Positions 1 to 8,409 of a stretch of DNA of 8,409 nt are shown here, one piece after another (the stretch's first letter is position 1; every line of letters begins with the position of its first letter). The DNA lies in the NCBI GenBank assembly GCA_001822215.1, contig MHQD01000012.1:1-8409 (forward strand), read 5' to 3'. The translations under genes were made by a program, and so were the position numbers. Source of the stretch: Candidatus Sungbacteria bacterium RIFCSPHIGHO2_01_FULL_50_25 (GTDB lineage Bacteria > Patescibacteriota > Minisyncoccia > Sungbacterales > HO2-52-23). The notes under the pieces were generated by a model. The model did not search any database, was not told where the DNA came from, and saw only the letters and a program-made list of their open reading frames with translations.

Positions 1-2
1 AA

Positions 3-953
<951 letters not shown>

Positions 954-954
954 G

Positions 955-1605
955 ATGGAATTTTTTTTCCTCTCAATTCCCGGAGTCCTAGCACTTTTCG
1001 TAAGTGCTCTTTTATTATGGCGGGGTTTTTCTGGCGGACGCGGGCAGAATTCCGGGGATGAACGCGCGGCGCGCGCCGAAGCCGATCGGATCATTCGCGG
1101 CGCAGAGAAGCGCGCGAGCGATATATTCAATGATTCCGAGGCGCTCCATGAACGGATTTCGGAACGTTTTGAAACACTCGTGAAGGAATTTCTTGACGCG
1201 GAAATCGCGCGTCTTTCATCGGCGGCGGAGCGCTTGTCGGTTGAGTATGAAAATTTGAGTCAGGAAGCTCGGGGCACCTATATGCGCGTGATGGATGAAG
1301 TGTCAAAAAAGGTTTCTGACGAAGCGCGCCGCGGGATTACCCAATTCGAGGATTTTGTAAGAGGCGAGATGGCGCGCTATGAACGACTCACTGATCAAGG
1401 GCTTGAAGAGTGGCGGCGCACGATGCAGGTGGAAGTTGAGAAGAAAAAAACAGCGGCGCTTCTCAGGGTCGAAAAATCGATCTACCGGATCCTCTTTTTC
1501 GTATCGAAAGAAGTGCTGGGGCATGCCATCGATCTAGAAGAGCATCAAGCGCTCGTCATCCGCGCGCTCGAAGACGCGAAACGGCAGGGTTTTTTTGATA
1601 TCTGA
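955..1605 (+). CDS. atpF: F-type ATPase subunit b-like stator protein
   Basis: The protein has 216 residues, counted from the ATG that begins 1 nt after the previous stop codon; an in-frame TTG at 928 inside the previous gene is a less likely start. An N-terminal transmembrane helix (residues about 2-23) is followed by a Gly-rich hinge. A very long charged, Ala/Glu/Arg-rich coiled coil runs from about 36 to 175, and a short amphipathic C-terminal segment contains SKEVLGHAID. This is the architecture of the F0 b subunit, the peripheral stalk linking membrane to F1, and the gene is in the usual b position between c and delta. It is longer than the usual 155-180 residues. There is only one b-type gene in the window, so a homodimer is expected. 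No Shine-Dalgarno motif is visible and translational coupling to the upstream gene is likely. The call rests mainly on architecture and synteny because b subunits diverge quickly. Confidence 0.8.
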   Translation: MEFFFLSIPGVLALFVSALLLWRGFSGGRGQNSGDERAARAEADRIIRGAEKRASDIFNDSEALHERISERFETLVKEFLDAEIARLSSAAERLSVEYENLSQEARGTYMRVMDEVSKKVSDEARRGITQFEDFVRGEMARYERLTDQGLEEWRRTMQVEVEKKKTAALLRVEKSIYRILFFVSKEVLGHAIDLEEHQALVIRALEDAKRQGFFDI

Positions 1606-1610
1606 TCAAT

Positions 1611-2105
1611 ATGGATGAAATCATACAAAATATTTTTTCTCTTATTCGTACGACCAGCGAGCGCGAAGAAGTTCGCGCTGGTATTCAGGAGCTTTCGAAA
1701 AGTCTCTATAAGTCGTTCCCAGAAACATTCCATTCAGTGCTCAATGAGAAGTTTCGTGCGCGCATAGGAGATATGCTCCGTGAATGGTTTGATAAACAGT
1801 CGTATCTTCGGAATCCCGGGCTTATCACCGCGGATATTGAAAAACTTGATCGTGCAATCCTCTCGATGCGCGTTTTGCGGATCGAGGTCGCGCTTGAGCC
1901 GAACGCCTCTTTCGTCGATCGAATTGCTTCGTGGGCACATGCAAATCTGCCGAACGATTTTGTTTTGGATATTGCGCGCGACTCAGCGATCGTGGGTGGC
2001 GCCCGTCTCGTGTATAAAGGCCGCTACAAGGAATACACCTTGAGTGAAATGATTAAAAGCGTGTTTGAAAAAAAGCGGGATATTGTCCTGCGGGAACTGC
2101 AATGA
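1611..2105 (+). CDS. atpH: F-type ATPase subunit delta-like protein
   Basis: The protein has 164 residues, slightly short for delta (about 175-185). The first ~90 residues are predicted mostly helical, with little recognisable delta sequence. The C-terminal part carries IARDSAIVGGARLVYKGR, which aligns with the delta signature D-P-S-L-I-G-G-x-x-x-x-x-G, followed by a terminal helix. In F1F0 enzymes delta caps the alpha/beta hexamer and binds the C terminus of b, so position and partners fit. The gap from the b-like stop is 5 nt. The stop codon overlaps the alpha start as ATGA, implying coupled translation and fixed stoichiometry. The function call is fairly secure from the C-terminal motif plus gene order, but on sequence alone this would be a weak hit. 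Confidence 0.77.
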   Translation: MDEIIQNIFSLIRTTSEREEVRAGIQELSKSLYKSFPETFHSVLNEKFRARIGDMLREWFDKQSYLRNPGLITADIEKLDRAILSMRVLRIEVALEPNASFVDRIASWAHANLPNDFVLDIARDSAIVGGARLVYKGRYKEYTLSEMIKSVFEKKRDIVLRELQ

Positions 2106-3571
2106 AAGGCGGAGTTGATTATTTTCTTTCTTCAACGGGCGAAATCGGATTTGTCGAAAAAGTCATTTCGTCCCTTGTGTATGCCCAAGGCCTTCCGGGA
2201 GCGCGTCTTGATGAAGTTGTCATTTTTGACACCGGTGAAGCGGGACGCGTTATTTCGCTTCACGAATCGTACGTCGAGCTTTTAAGTTTCTCGAAATCAG
2301 CAGTGCGGGTCGGTTCGCGCGTCGCGCGAACCGATACATTTCTTGAATTTCCTCTCGGCGATGAGCTTTTGGGCGCCACGATCGATCCATTGGGCCGCTC
2401 GATTGATCCGGCGCGGCCGTTGCCGCCCATGAAGGAAACGCGGCCTCTGGATACTACTCCATCCGGCATCGAGACTCGACTTCGGATCGCGCGCCCCGCG
2501 CGCACAGGCGTAACACTTGTAGACCGGATGATCCCCATTGGAAAAGGGCAAAGGGAGCTTGTCTTGGGCGATCAAAAAACAGGGAAATCCCATTTTTTGC
2601 TTTCAGCGATTTCTACCCAGATCGAAGAGGGGGGGATCGGCGTATACGCGCTTATCGGAAAAGGGAAAATCGATACGAAAAAAGTTGAAGAGGCGTTTCG
2701 CGAGCGAGGGATTACGGATCGCGCAGTCATTGTCGCGTCGCACGCGGATGACCCGGCGAGTCTTATCTATCTTACGCCGTATGCCGCGATGACGGTTGCG
2801 GAGTATTTCCGGGATATGGGATACGACGTTCTCATCGTGCTTGATGATCTCTCAACGCACGCGAAGATGCACCGCGAGCTTTCGCTTCTCGGAAAACGCT
2901 TTCCGGGGAGAAATTCATATCCGGGAGACATGTTTTTCACGCACGCGCGTCTGCTCGAACGCGCGGGGAATTTTGCGACTGCAAAAGGTGAGCGCGCGAT
3001 TACCTGCATTCCGGTTATCGAGGCTCCGCAGGGGGATATCACGGGCTACATTCAGACAAATTTGATGTCGATGACGGACGGCCATCTCTTTTTTGATCAC
3101 GTGCTTTTTTCAGAGGGGCGGCGTCCCGCGATCGATCCTTTTTTATCGGTGACGCGCGTCGGGCGGCAAACCCAATCGCCATTGGAGCACGAAATTGCGC
3201 GCGAGCTTGTTTCGTTTCTTAAAAACGCAGAGCGGCTTCACGGATTTGTGAGCTTCGGCGCTGAGTTAGGCGAGCATATCAAGCGGACGCTTGAAAAAGA
3301 AGTGGAAATTTTTCATGTCCTTGATCAGACGGAATACAACTCGATTCCCGCATCCATGCAGATATTTCTTTTCGGCGTTGTGTGGAACGATCTGTTTCAG
3401 GGAAAATCGCGTCAAGACATCCGCCAGAGCATCAGAAATTTGATTATGCAGTACGGCGAAAAGCCGGATGTGAAGCGCCAGATCGACACGATAGTCGAGA
3501 GCTCGGAATCAATAAAAGCGCTAAGCGTGTTAGTCCGCAACTTTGCGCCGAAGTATCTCGGCGTCAAATAA
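2102..3571 (+). CDS. atpA: F1-type ATPase subunit alpha (non-catalytic, regulatory)
   Basis: The protein has 489 residues (family about 500-513). After an N-terminal beta barrel, the nucleotide domain has an alpha-type P-loop GDQKTGKS at 156-163 (canonical GDRQTGKT), Walker B LIVLDD ending at Asp248-Asp249, and the alpha-specific run SLLGKRFPGRNSYPGD. ITDG is replaced by MTDG near 324-327. The arginine finger in LSVTRVG is Arg352. The C-terminal helical domain is present (SFGAELGEHIKRTL). The N terminus is short: the barrel begins near residue 15 rather than 26, so the helix that binds delta is reduced. Alpha alternates with beta in the hexamer and supplies the arginine finger to the catalytic site. 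The ATG overlaps the delta stop; a weak GGGA lies upstream at about 2094. Overall identification is certain, although it is clearly a divergent branch. Confidence 0.97.
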   Translation: MKGGVDYFLSSTGEIGFVEKVISSLVYAQGLPGARLDEVVIFDTGEAGRVISLHESYVELLSFSKSAVRVGSRVARTDTFLEFPLGDELLGATIDPLGRSIDPARPLPPMKETRPLDTTPSGIETRLRIARPARTGVTLVDRMIPIGKGQRELVLGDQKTGKSHFLLSAISTQIEEGGIGVYALIGKGKIDTKKVEEAFRERGITDRAVIVASHADDPASLIYLTPYAAMTVAEYFRDMGYDVLIVLDDLSTHAKMHRELSLLGKRFPGRNSYPGDMFFTHARLLERAGNFATAKGERAITCIPVIEAPQGDITGYIQTNLMSMTDGHLFFDHVLFSEGRRPAIDPFLSVTRVGRQTQSPLEHEIARELVSFLKNAERLHGFVSFGAELGEHIKRTLEKEVEIFHVLDQTEYNSIPASMQIFLFGVVWNDLFQGKSRQDIRQSIRNLIMQYGEKPDVKRQIDTIVESSESIKALSVLVRNFAPKYLGVK

Positions 3572-3575
3572 ATTT

Positions 3576-4463
3576 ATGATTACGACAAAATCTCTTACAA
3601 AAGAAATCAGTGAATTGAGGGGCTTGGGAGAACTTGTATCAACCTATGAATTTATTGCGGCATCTGCGATGCGCCGTATCCGCAATACGGTTCTTGAAAA
3701 TCGTGCGTTCCATTTGGGGCTCAATGATGTCTACCAGGAGGTGAAGCGCGCGTATGAAGCGGATCTTCGGATGCTCGTTGGCCGCCGCGGCGAGCAAGTA
3801 AGGAAAGAAAGTATTTTGATGCGGAAAAGCAAAAAGACCGCACTCGTGTTCCTTTCCGCAAACACAGCGCTCTACGGCGATATCATAGCGAAAACATTTT
3901 CGCTCTTTATTCGGGAAGCGGCGCATGGAGGCGCAGACATCGTCGTTATTGGCAAGGTCGGAAGAGCGCTTCTGGAAAGAGAATTACTGGGAAAAAAATA
4001 TATCTATTTTGATTTTCCGGATACCGCTATTGCGCAGGAAAATCTTAAGACGATTTCGAAACATCTTTCCCAGTACGAAAAGGTTATCGTTTTTCACGGA
4101 CGGTTCAAGAGTCTCGTTTCGCAGGAGGCCGCGGCGTCATCCGTTTCCGGCGATGAGCTCGAAGCGATCGGGCGTTCGGACGGTGCGGAGGGGATAAAGT
4201 ATATTTTCGAGCCGTCGCTTGAGACCATTGTTATCTTTTTCGAAACCGAGATTTTTGGTTCGCTTCTCGAACAGGTGTTCCATGAATCGCGTCTTGCGAA
4301 ACTCGCGTCCCGGATGATTCTTTTGGATCGTGCGTCGGTGAACGTCGGCGGTGTTTTGAAGCGGATGACATTCAGGCGCGGACAGCTCGAACACCGCGCA
4401 TTTAATCGAAAACAGCTTGATGCGCTTTCTGGCATCGGGCTTTGGACACCTTCATCATCCTGA
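3576..4463 (+). CDS. atpG: F1-type ATPase subunit gamma (central rotor shaft)
   Basis: The protein has 295 residues from the ATG 4 nt after the alpha stop (family about 285-300); an in-frame TTG at 3543 inside alpha is rejected as the start. The N-terminal helix contains EFIAASAMRRIRNT, matching the gamma signature MVAASKMRK. A Rossmann-like middle follows, with VFLSANTALYGD in place of VSTDRGLCGG. The C-terminal helix (about 236-285) has ESRLAKLASRMILLDRAS and then a VGGVLKRMT stretch, equivalent to E-x-x-A-R-M-x-A-M-x-x-A-x-x-N-G. Gamma turns inside the alpha/beta ring and stands on the c-ring loop. Its presence shows this is a rotary F1 rather than a homohexameric export ATPase. The C-terminal tip (GIGLWTPSSS) is unusual. 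Confidence 0.94.
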   Translation: MITTKSLTKEISELRGLGELVSTYEFIAASAMRRIRNTVLENRAFHLGLNDVYQEVKRAYEADLRMLVGRRGEQVRKESILMRKSKKTALVFLSANTALYGDIIAKTFSLFIREAAHGGADIVVIGKVGRALLERELLGKKYIYFDFPDTAIAQENLKTISKHLSQYEKVIVFHGRFKSLVSQEAAASSVSGDELEAIGRSDGAEGIKYIFEPSLETIVIFFETEIFGSLLEQVFHESRLAKLASRMILLDRASVNVGGVLKRMTFRRGQLEHRAFNRKQLDALSGIGLWTPSSS

Positions 4464-5852
<1,389 letters not shown>

Positions 5853-5860
5853 TCTTATCC

Positions 5861-6139
5861 ATGGAGAACGGAAAGAAACAAATTTCACAGGAAAAGCTGG
5901 ACGTCCTCATTCGGGATCGGGGAGGAGTTTTATACGAGGGGAAAATCGATTCGTGTTCATCCTTTAACGACCGCGGGCCATTTGACGTGCTCCCGCTCCA
6001 CGCAAATTTTATCTCGATCATACGAAAATCAATTTCGCTTCGCCTCCGCGGAAAAGTGGTCGAGGAGCTTCCGATTGAAACAGGCATTATGGCGGTAAAA
6101 AAAAATAACGTCGAGATATATCTCGGTATTCTCCATTAA
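5861..6139 (+). CDS. atpC: F1-type ATPase subunit epsilon, N-terminal domain only
   Basis: The protein has 92 residues against 130-140 for ordinary epsilon. It aligns with the epsilon beta-sandwich: LDVLIRDRGGVLYEGKIDS matches the L-x-I-x-T-P-E-G-x-x-x-x-G-x-V-x-S start. FDVLPLHANFIS corresponds to the G-I-L-P-G-H-A-P-L motif, then comes a short KNNVEIYLGI final strand. The C-terminal two-helix domain, which inhibits hydrolysis in many bacteria, is entirely absent. Epsilon normally joins gamma to the c-ring loop, and this minimal form could still do so. It lies 8 nt after beta and 8 nt before the surface-protein gene, and has no visible ribosome binding site. Confidence 0.88.
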   Translation: MENGKKQISQEKLDVLIRDRGGVLYEGKIDSCSSFNDRGPFDVLPLHANFISIIRKSISLRLRGKVVEELPIETGIMAVKKNNVEIYLGILH

Positions 6140-6147
6140 AACGCCGC

Positions 6148-6303
6148 ATGAAACGGGTCGACACACAAATCATTTCTAAAACGAAAGAAGGAGGAAGATA
6201 CGCCGCCATTGTTCGTTTTTCCCGTGCGGCGCTTTTCTTCGCGTGCGCCTTTGCGATTGCAGTATCTCTCCTTTGGGCGTTTGTGCCGGGAGATGCGTTT
6301 GCC
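6148..6303 (+). other. Predicted Sec signal peptide of the fibre-like protein
   Basis: The 52-residue leader has a long basic n-region with Lys2, Arg3, Lys11, Lys13, Arg17, Arg23 and Arg26. The hydrophobic core is at about 27-46 (ALFFACAFAIAVSLLWAFV), followed by PGDAFA with small residues at -3 and -1. Cleavage after Ala52 or Ala53 is likely. The long n-region is unusual but the core and cleavage site are clear. Confidence 0.75.
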
Positions 6304-8409
6304 GCAGAATCTTCGCTGTCTTTGCGTGCTCGGATTGAGCGCGGGTCATTTGCGGCGGCGGTTGCGGGAATTTTCGATTCCATATCAAACTTTTTCCGGC
6401 GTTTTGCAACTGAACGCTCCCAAGAGGAAGCAACAATAGACGGCCAAGCGATTCGGGAAAAAAATCGTGCGGCGGCACTCCTCTTTGCAGGAGCAGACAC
6501 GCTCGTTGATGTGAATGCCGAGAGCACGTTCAAGGGCGAAGCGCGTTTTAATGAGGAGGTCACGATGGATGCGCTTATGCGCGGAGTCGAAATCGATTTG
6601 GGAGAAGGGACGATTACCGCATCAAACATCGTATATGAAGTTTTGCCCGGGGACGGCATTTTGGTGACTGGCGGCCAGCGGCCCGTGATATCGCAGCTCT
6701 TTTGGGCGATTCGCGGGAATACGATTGTGACGCGAGACCCCGCTCTTTCCCTTGAAGTCGGCGGAGAGCTTTTGGTAGGAACAAATGAGTCGTCGCGTCT
6801 GACTCTCAACGGCCCCGCAACGATAAATCTTTTGCAGGGCGGGAGAGCGATAATTCCAGAAGAGCAAAATACTTCTTTTTCAATAGCCACGTCAACAGCT
6901 GATCGGCCGATTTTTTCCGTGCGCGGAGACGGCGGGGGATTCGTCGGCGTCGGGACGTCGAGCGCGAACGCGCGATTTGTGGTAGACGATTCGAGTACGT
7001 CAAACGCGTCCAACACGCCGATTTTTCAGCTCATCGGATCATCTATCGGAACCGCGAACCTTTTTGAAATTTTGAGCGCATCAGGCACGCCCTATTTTGT
7101 AGTAGACAGTTTCGGCCGTGTCGGCATCGCAACCGCAAGCCCCCGGTTTTTTCTTTCGGTAGGAGGCGATGCGCTTTTCGGCGGGTCAACGACGGCTGTA
7201 GGTCCGTTTCTTTCCCAGTCGACGTCGACGTTCGGCGGACAGATCTATGGCAATTCGTCCGCATATTTTGCGATCAACGGCGGCAGAGTCGGCGTGGGAA
7301 CGGTGAGTCCCGGCGAATCACTTTCTGTTGCAGGCACGTTCGGCGTCTCGAGCGATGCGCGCTTCGGAACAAGTCCGATTATTCCTATCACAAGCTGTGA
7401 GGGGTCTGGGGTTCTTGAAACAGACGGATCGGGGAGGATCACGTGCGGTACTGATGCCGTTGGTTCTGCCGGAGGATCCGGGGATGTTTTATCGAGTCCT
7501 CCCTGGACCATCGCGGTCTATACAGGAGCAACGCGCGTTCGCGGGACAGAGGCGCTCGTATTTGATGGGACGCGTTTCGGGGTTGGGACATCTTCGCCCG
7601 CAACGACAACGGCAATTCAAGGCGATATCTATTTGACTGGCGGACTCGGGGTCGGCCGCGCAACCGGGACCGCAGGAAATATAGAGACATCGGGGATTAT
7701 TAACATTCAAGGCGCCGGAACATCCAGTTTCTCTAACGGTATTAATATTTCTGGAGGGTGTTTTTCGGTGAACGGCGGATGTATTTCTCTCGGGAGTGGG
7801 ATCACGGGTTCGGGGTCTGCCGGACAAATTACGTTTTGGGACGGCGCATCATCAATCGCGGGATCGTCAACGCTTACATGGGATAATACTGCGGGCGGGC
7901 TTGTGGTAAATGCGCCGACTTCGACGATTACCAATCTTGTTTCAGTGCGTTCGACGTCAACCGAAGCAACGACGTCTTATCTTTCGGTTGCGTCGCATGC
8001 GTCTACCTCCCAGCTTACGGTATCAAGCGGCCTCGGCGTCGGCCGCTCCACAACAACGACTGGGAATATCGAAATCTCCGGCGTTCTTTCAATCCAAGGA
8101 GCAGGCACTTCCTCATTCACAAATGGCATTAATCTCGCAGACGGATGTTTTGCATATAGAAGTGCTTGTATTTCAACAGCCGGAGACGGAAGTGTCACAT
8201 TCGGAAAAACATTTGAGCTTAACGCCGCAAACTCAGACGGCCACATCTCCCTTGCGCCTACCACTACTGTCGGACTTCTCATCACCGCATCCTCCACATT
8301 CGACCGCCTCTTCACCAGATTCGCGACCGCAACCCAAGCAACCACGACCTACCTTGTCGCAACCTACGCATCCACCACATTTGCTTCAACCTCGTATCTT
8401 GCGATTACC
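6148..8409 (+). CDS. Secreted fibre-like repeat surface protein, 3' end outside window
   Basis: The frame is open from the ATG at 6148 to the last base: 754 codons without a stop. A basic N terminus leads to a hydrophobic segment (residues 27-46) and an AFA-AES signal-peptidase-like site near residue 52. A short charged helical region follows (about 56-110). From about residue 110 the protein is Gly/Ser/Thr-rich beta repeat: four GVGTxSP-type modules, one GQITFWDGASSIAGSSTL element, two 49-residue GLGVGR...CIS repeats, and Ala/Thr/Ser linkers such as EATTSYL and QATTTYL. These are hallmarks of CPR 'tail fiber domain' surface proteins, which often end in a G2 or S74 chaperone domain; that end is not visible here. 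The gene starts 8 nt after epsilon on the same strand, implying co-transcription with the ATPase. A role as an adhesin or surface fibre is inferred. Confidence 0.85.
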   Translation, partial: MKRVDTQIISKTKEGGRYAAIVRFSRAALFFACAFAIAVSLLWAFVPGDAFAAESSLSLRARIERGSFAAAVAGIFDSISNFFRRFATERSQEEATIDGQAIREKNRAAALLFAGADTLVDVNAESTFKGEARFNEEVTMDALMRGVEIDLGEGTITASNIVYEVLPGDGILVTGGQRPVISQLFWAIRGNTIVTRDPALSLEVGGELLVGTNESSRLTLNGPATINLLQGGRAIIPEEQNTSFSIATSTADRPIFSVRGDGGGFVGVGTSSANARFVVDDSSTSNASNTPIFQLIGSSIGTANLFEILSASGTPYFVVDSFGRVGIATASPRFFLSVGGDALFGGSTTAVGPFLSQSTSTFGGQIYGNSSAYFAINGGRVGVGTVSPGESLSVAGTFGVSSDARFGTSPIIPITSCEGSGVLETDGSGRITCGTDAVGSAGGSGDVLSSPPWTIAVYTGATRVRGTEALVFDGTRFGVGTSSPATTTAIQGDIYLTGGLGVGRATGTAGNIETSGIINIQGAGTSSFSNGINISGGCFSVNGGCISLGSGITGSGSAGQITFWDGASSIAGSSTLTWDNTAGGLVVNAPTSTITNLVSVRSTSTEATTSYLSVASHASTSQLTVSSGLGVGRSTTTTGNIEISGVLSIQGAGTSSFTNGINLADGCFAYRSACISTAGDGSVTFGKTFELNAANSDGHISLAPTTTVGLLITASSTFDRLFTRFATATQATTTYLVATYASTTFASTSYLAIT
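6940..7620 (+). repeat. Four degenerate GVGTxSP-type modules in the surface protein
   Basis: Related segments begin with Gly-Val/Ile-Gly/Ala-Thr at 6946 (GVGTSSANARFVV), 7123 (GIATASPRFFLSVGG), 7291 (GVGTVSPGESLSVAG) and 7579 (GVGTSSPATTTAIQG). Spacings are 177, 168 and 288 bp. Each is an x-V/F-G-V-G-T-x-S-P turn followed by a short strand ending in Gly. The pattern is common in phage tail fibres and CPR fibre-like proteins. DNA identity between copies is low, so these are old protein-level repeats. Confidence 0.7.
7642..8028 (+). repeat. Long fibre module, copy 1 (129 codons)
   Basis: The module opens with a 49-codon head (7642-7788), GLGVGR to CIS, containing IQGAGTSSF, NGIN and two cysteines seven codons apart (codons at 7759 and 7780). 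It continues through GQITFWDGASSIAGSSTL and a Thr/Ser-rich tail with EATTSYL (7963-7983). The next copy begins directly after it. Confidence 0.72.
8029..8409 (+). repeat. Long fibre module, copy 2, cut by the window edge
   Basis: The 49-codon head (8029-8175) has exactly the same length as copy 1 and is identical at about 33 of 49 residues by my count, including GLGVGR, GNIE, IQGAGTSSF, NGIN, both cysteines and CIS. The middle differs from copy 1 and lacks the WDGA element. The Thr-rich tail with QATTTYL (8335-8355) aligns with EATTSYL of copy 1. The period is 387 bp at the head. Confidence 0.72.

Noticed and set aside
1603..1605. Possible TGA recoding (as in some CPR and mycoplasmas)
   Set aside because: TGA ends the b-, delta- and gamma-like genes exactly where family length and the next start predict, so it is a stop.
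3543..3575. TTG start at 3543 for gamma
   Set aside because: It lies inside the alpha C-terminal codons; the ATG at 3576 gives a normal gamma N terminus.
6087..7016. 309-codon minus-strand open frame opposite the fibre gene
   Set aside because: It is antisense to a clear signal-peptide-bearing coding frame. The peptide is Arg/Ser/Pro-rich with no domain pattern, as expected for a shadow in GC-balanced DNA.
7218..7229. 12-bp perfect palindrome GTCGACGTCGAC
   Set aside because: It lies within coding sequence for Ser-Thr repeats; by itself it is too short and isolated to call an operator or recombination site.
7977..8345. 122-codon minus-strand open frame
   Set aside because: It mirrors the repeat-rich sense frame and shows no start signal or recognisable family.

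Overview
The window is 8.4 kb of almost uninterrupted plus-strand coding sequence. It reads as one operon: a complete but strongly divergent F1-type rotary ATPase, followed 8 nt later by a large exported repeat protein that runs off the right edge. Intergenic gaps are 1 to 8 nt, with one ATGA stop/start overlap. I see no terminator, RNA gene, mobile element or CRISPR array. The exported protein has the 'GVGTxSP' and 'GCF..xxCIS' modules and Thr/Ser-rich linkers typical of surface 'tail-fibre-domain' proteins of Patescibacteria/CPR bacteria, especially Parcubacteria (Paceibacterota). Together with the compact layout, scarce Shine-Dalgarno motifs and about 50% GC, that lineage is my best guess, by pattern recognition only. 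TGA serves as a normal stop for the b-, delta- and gamma-like genes, so recoded lineages (TGA as Gly or Trp) are unlikely.

Layout: 66-953 is a chimeric membrane protein with a signal anchor, a roughly 190-residue ectodomain resembling the Peptidase_G2/phage-fibre chaperone fold, and a C-terminal hairpin resembling ATP synthase subunit c. Then come b-like (955-1605), delta-like (1611-2105), alpha (2102-3571), gamma (3576-4463), beta (4467-5852) and a short epsilon (5861-6139). This is the canonical c-b-delta-alpha-gamma-beta-epsilon order. No a subunit is visible; it could only lie upstream of the window. From 6148 to the right edge is the secreted fibre-like repeat protein, 754 codons with no stop reached.

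How it may work: the catalytic core looks intact. Beta keeps the P-loop, catalytic Glu, Walker B Asp and vicinal Arg, alpha keeps the arginine finger, and gamma keeps its terminal helices. Several otherwise near-invariant features are missing. The c-like hairpin keeps the cytoplasmic polar loop that docks gamma/epsilon but has Leu where the ion-binding Asp/Glu should be. Beta has lost all three aromatic residues of the adenine pocket and the MNEPPG motif. Epsilon lacks its C-terminal helices. The locus is therefore best described as an F1-like motor on an unusual membrane rotor that carries an extracellular domain, genetically linked to a surface fibre protein. It is conceptually similar to the F1-like X0 ATPases of mycoplasmas but built from different membrane parts. 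A role in moving, exporting or anchoring surface material, rather than in ATP synthesis, is my inference and is not shown by the sequence.
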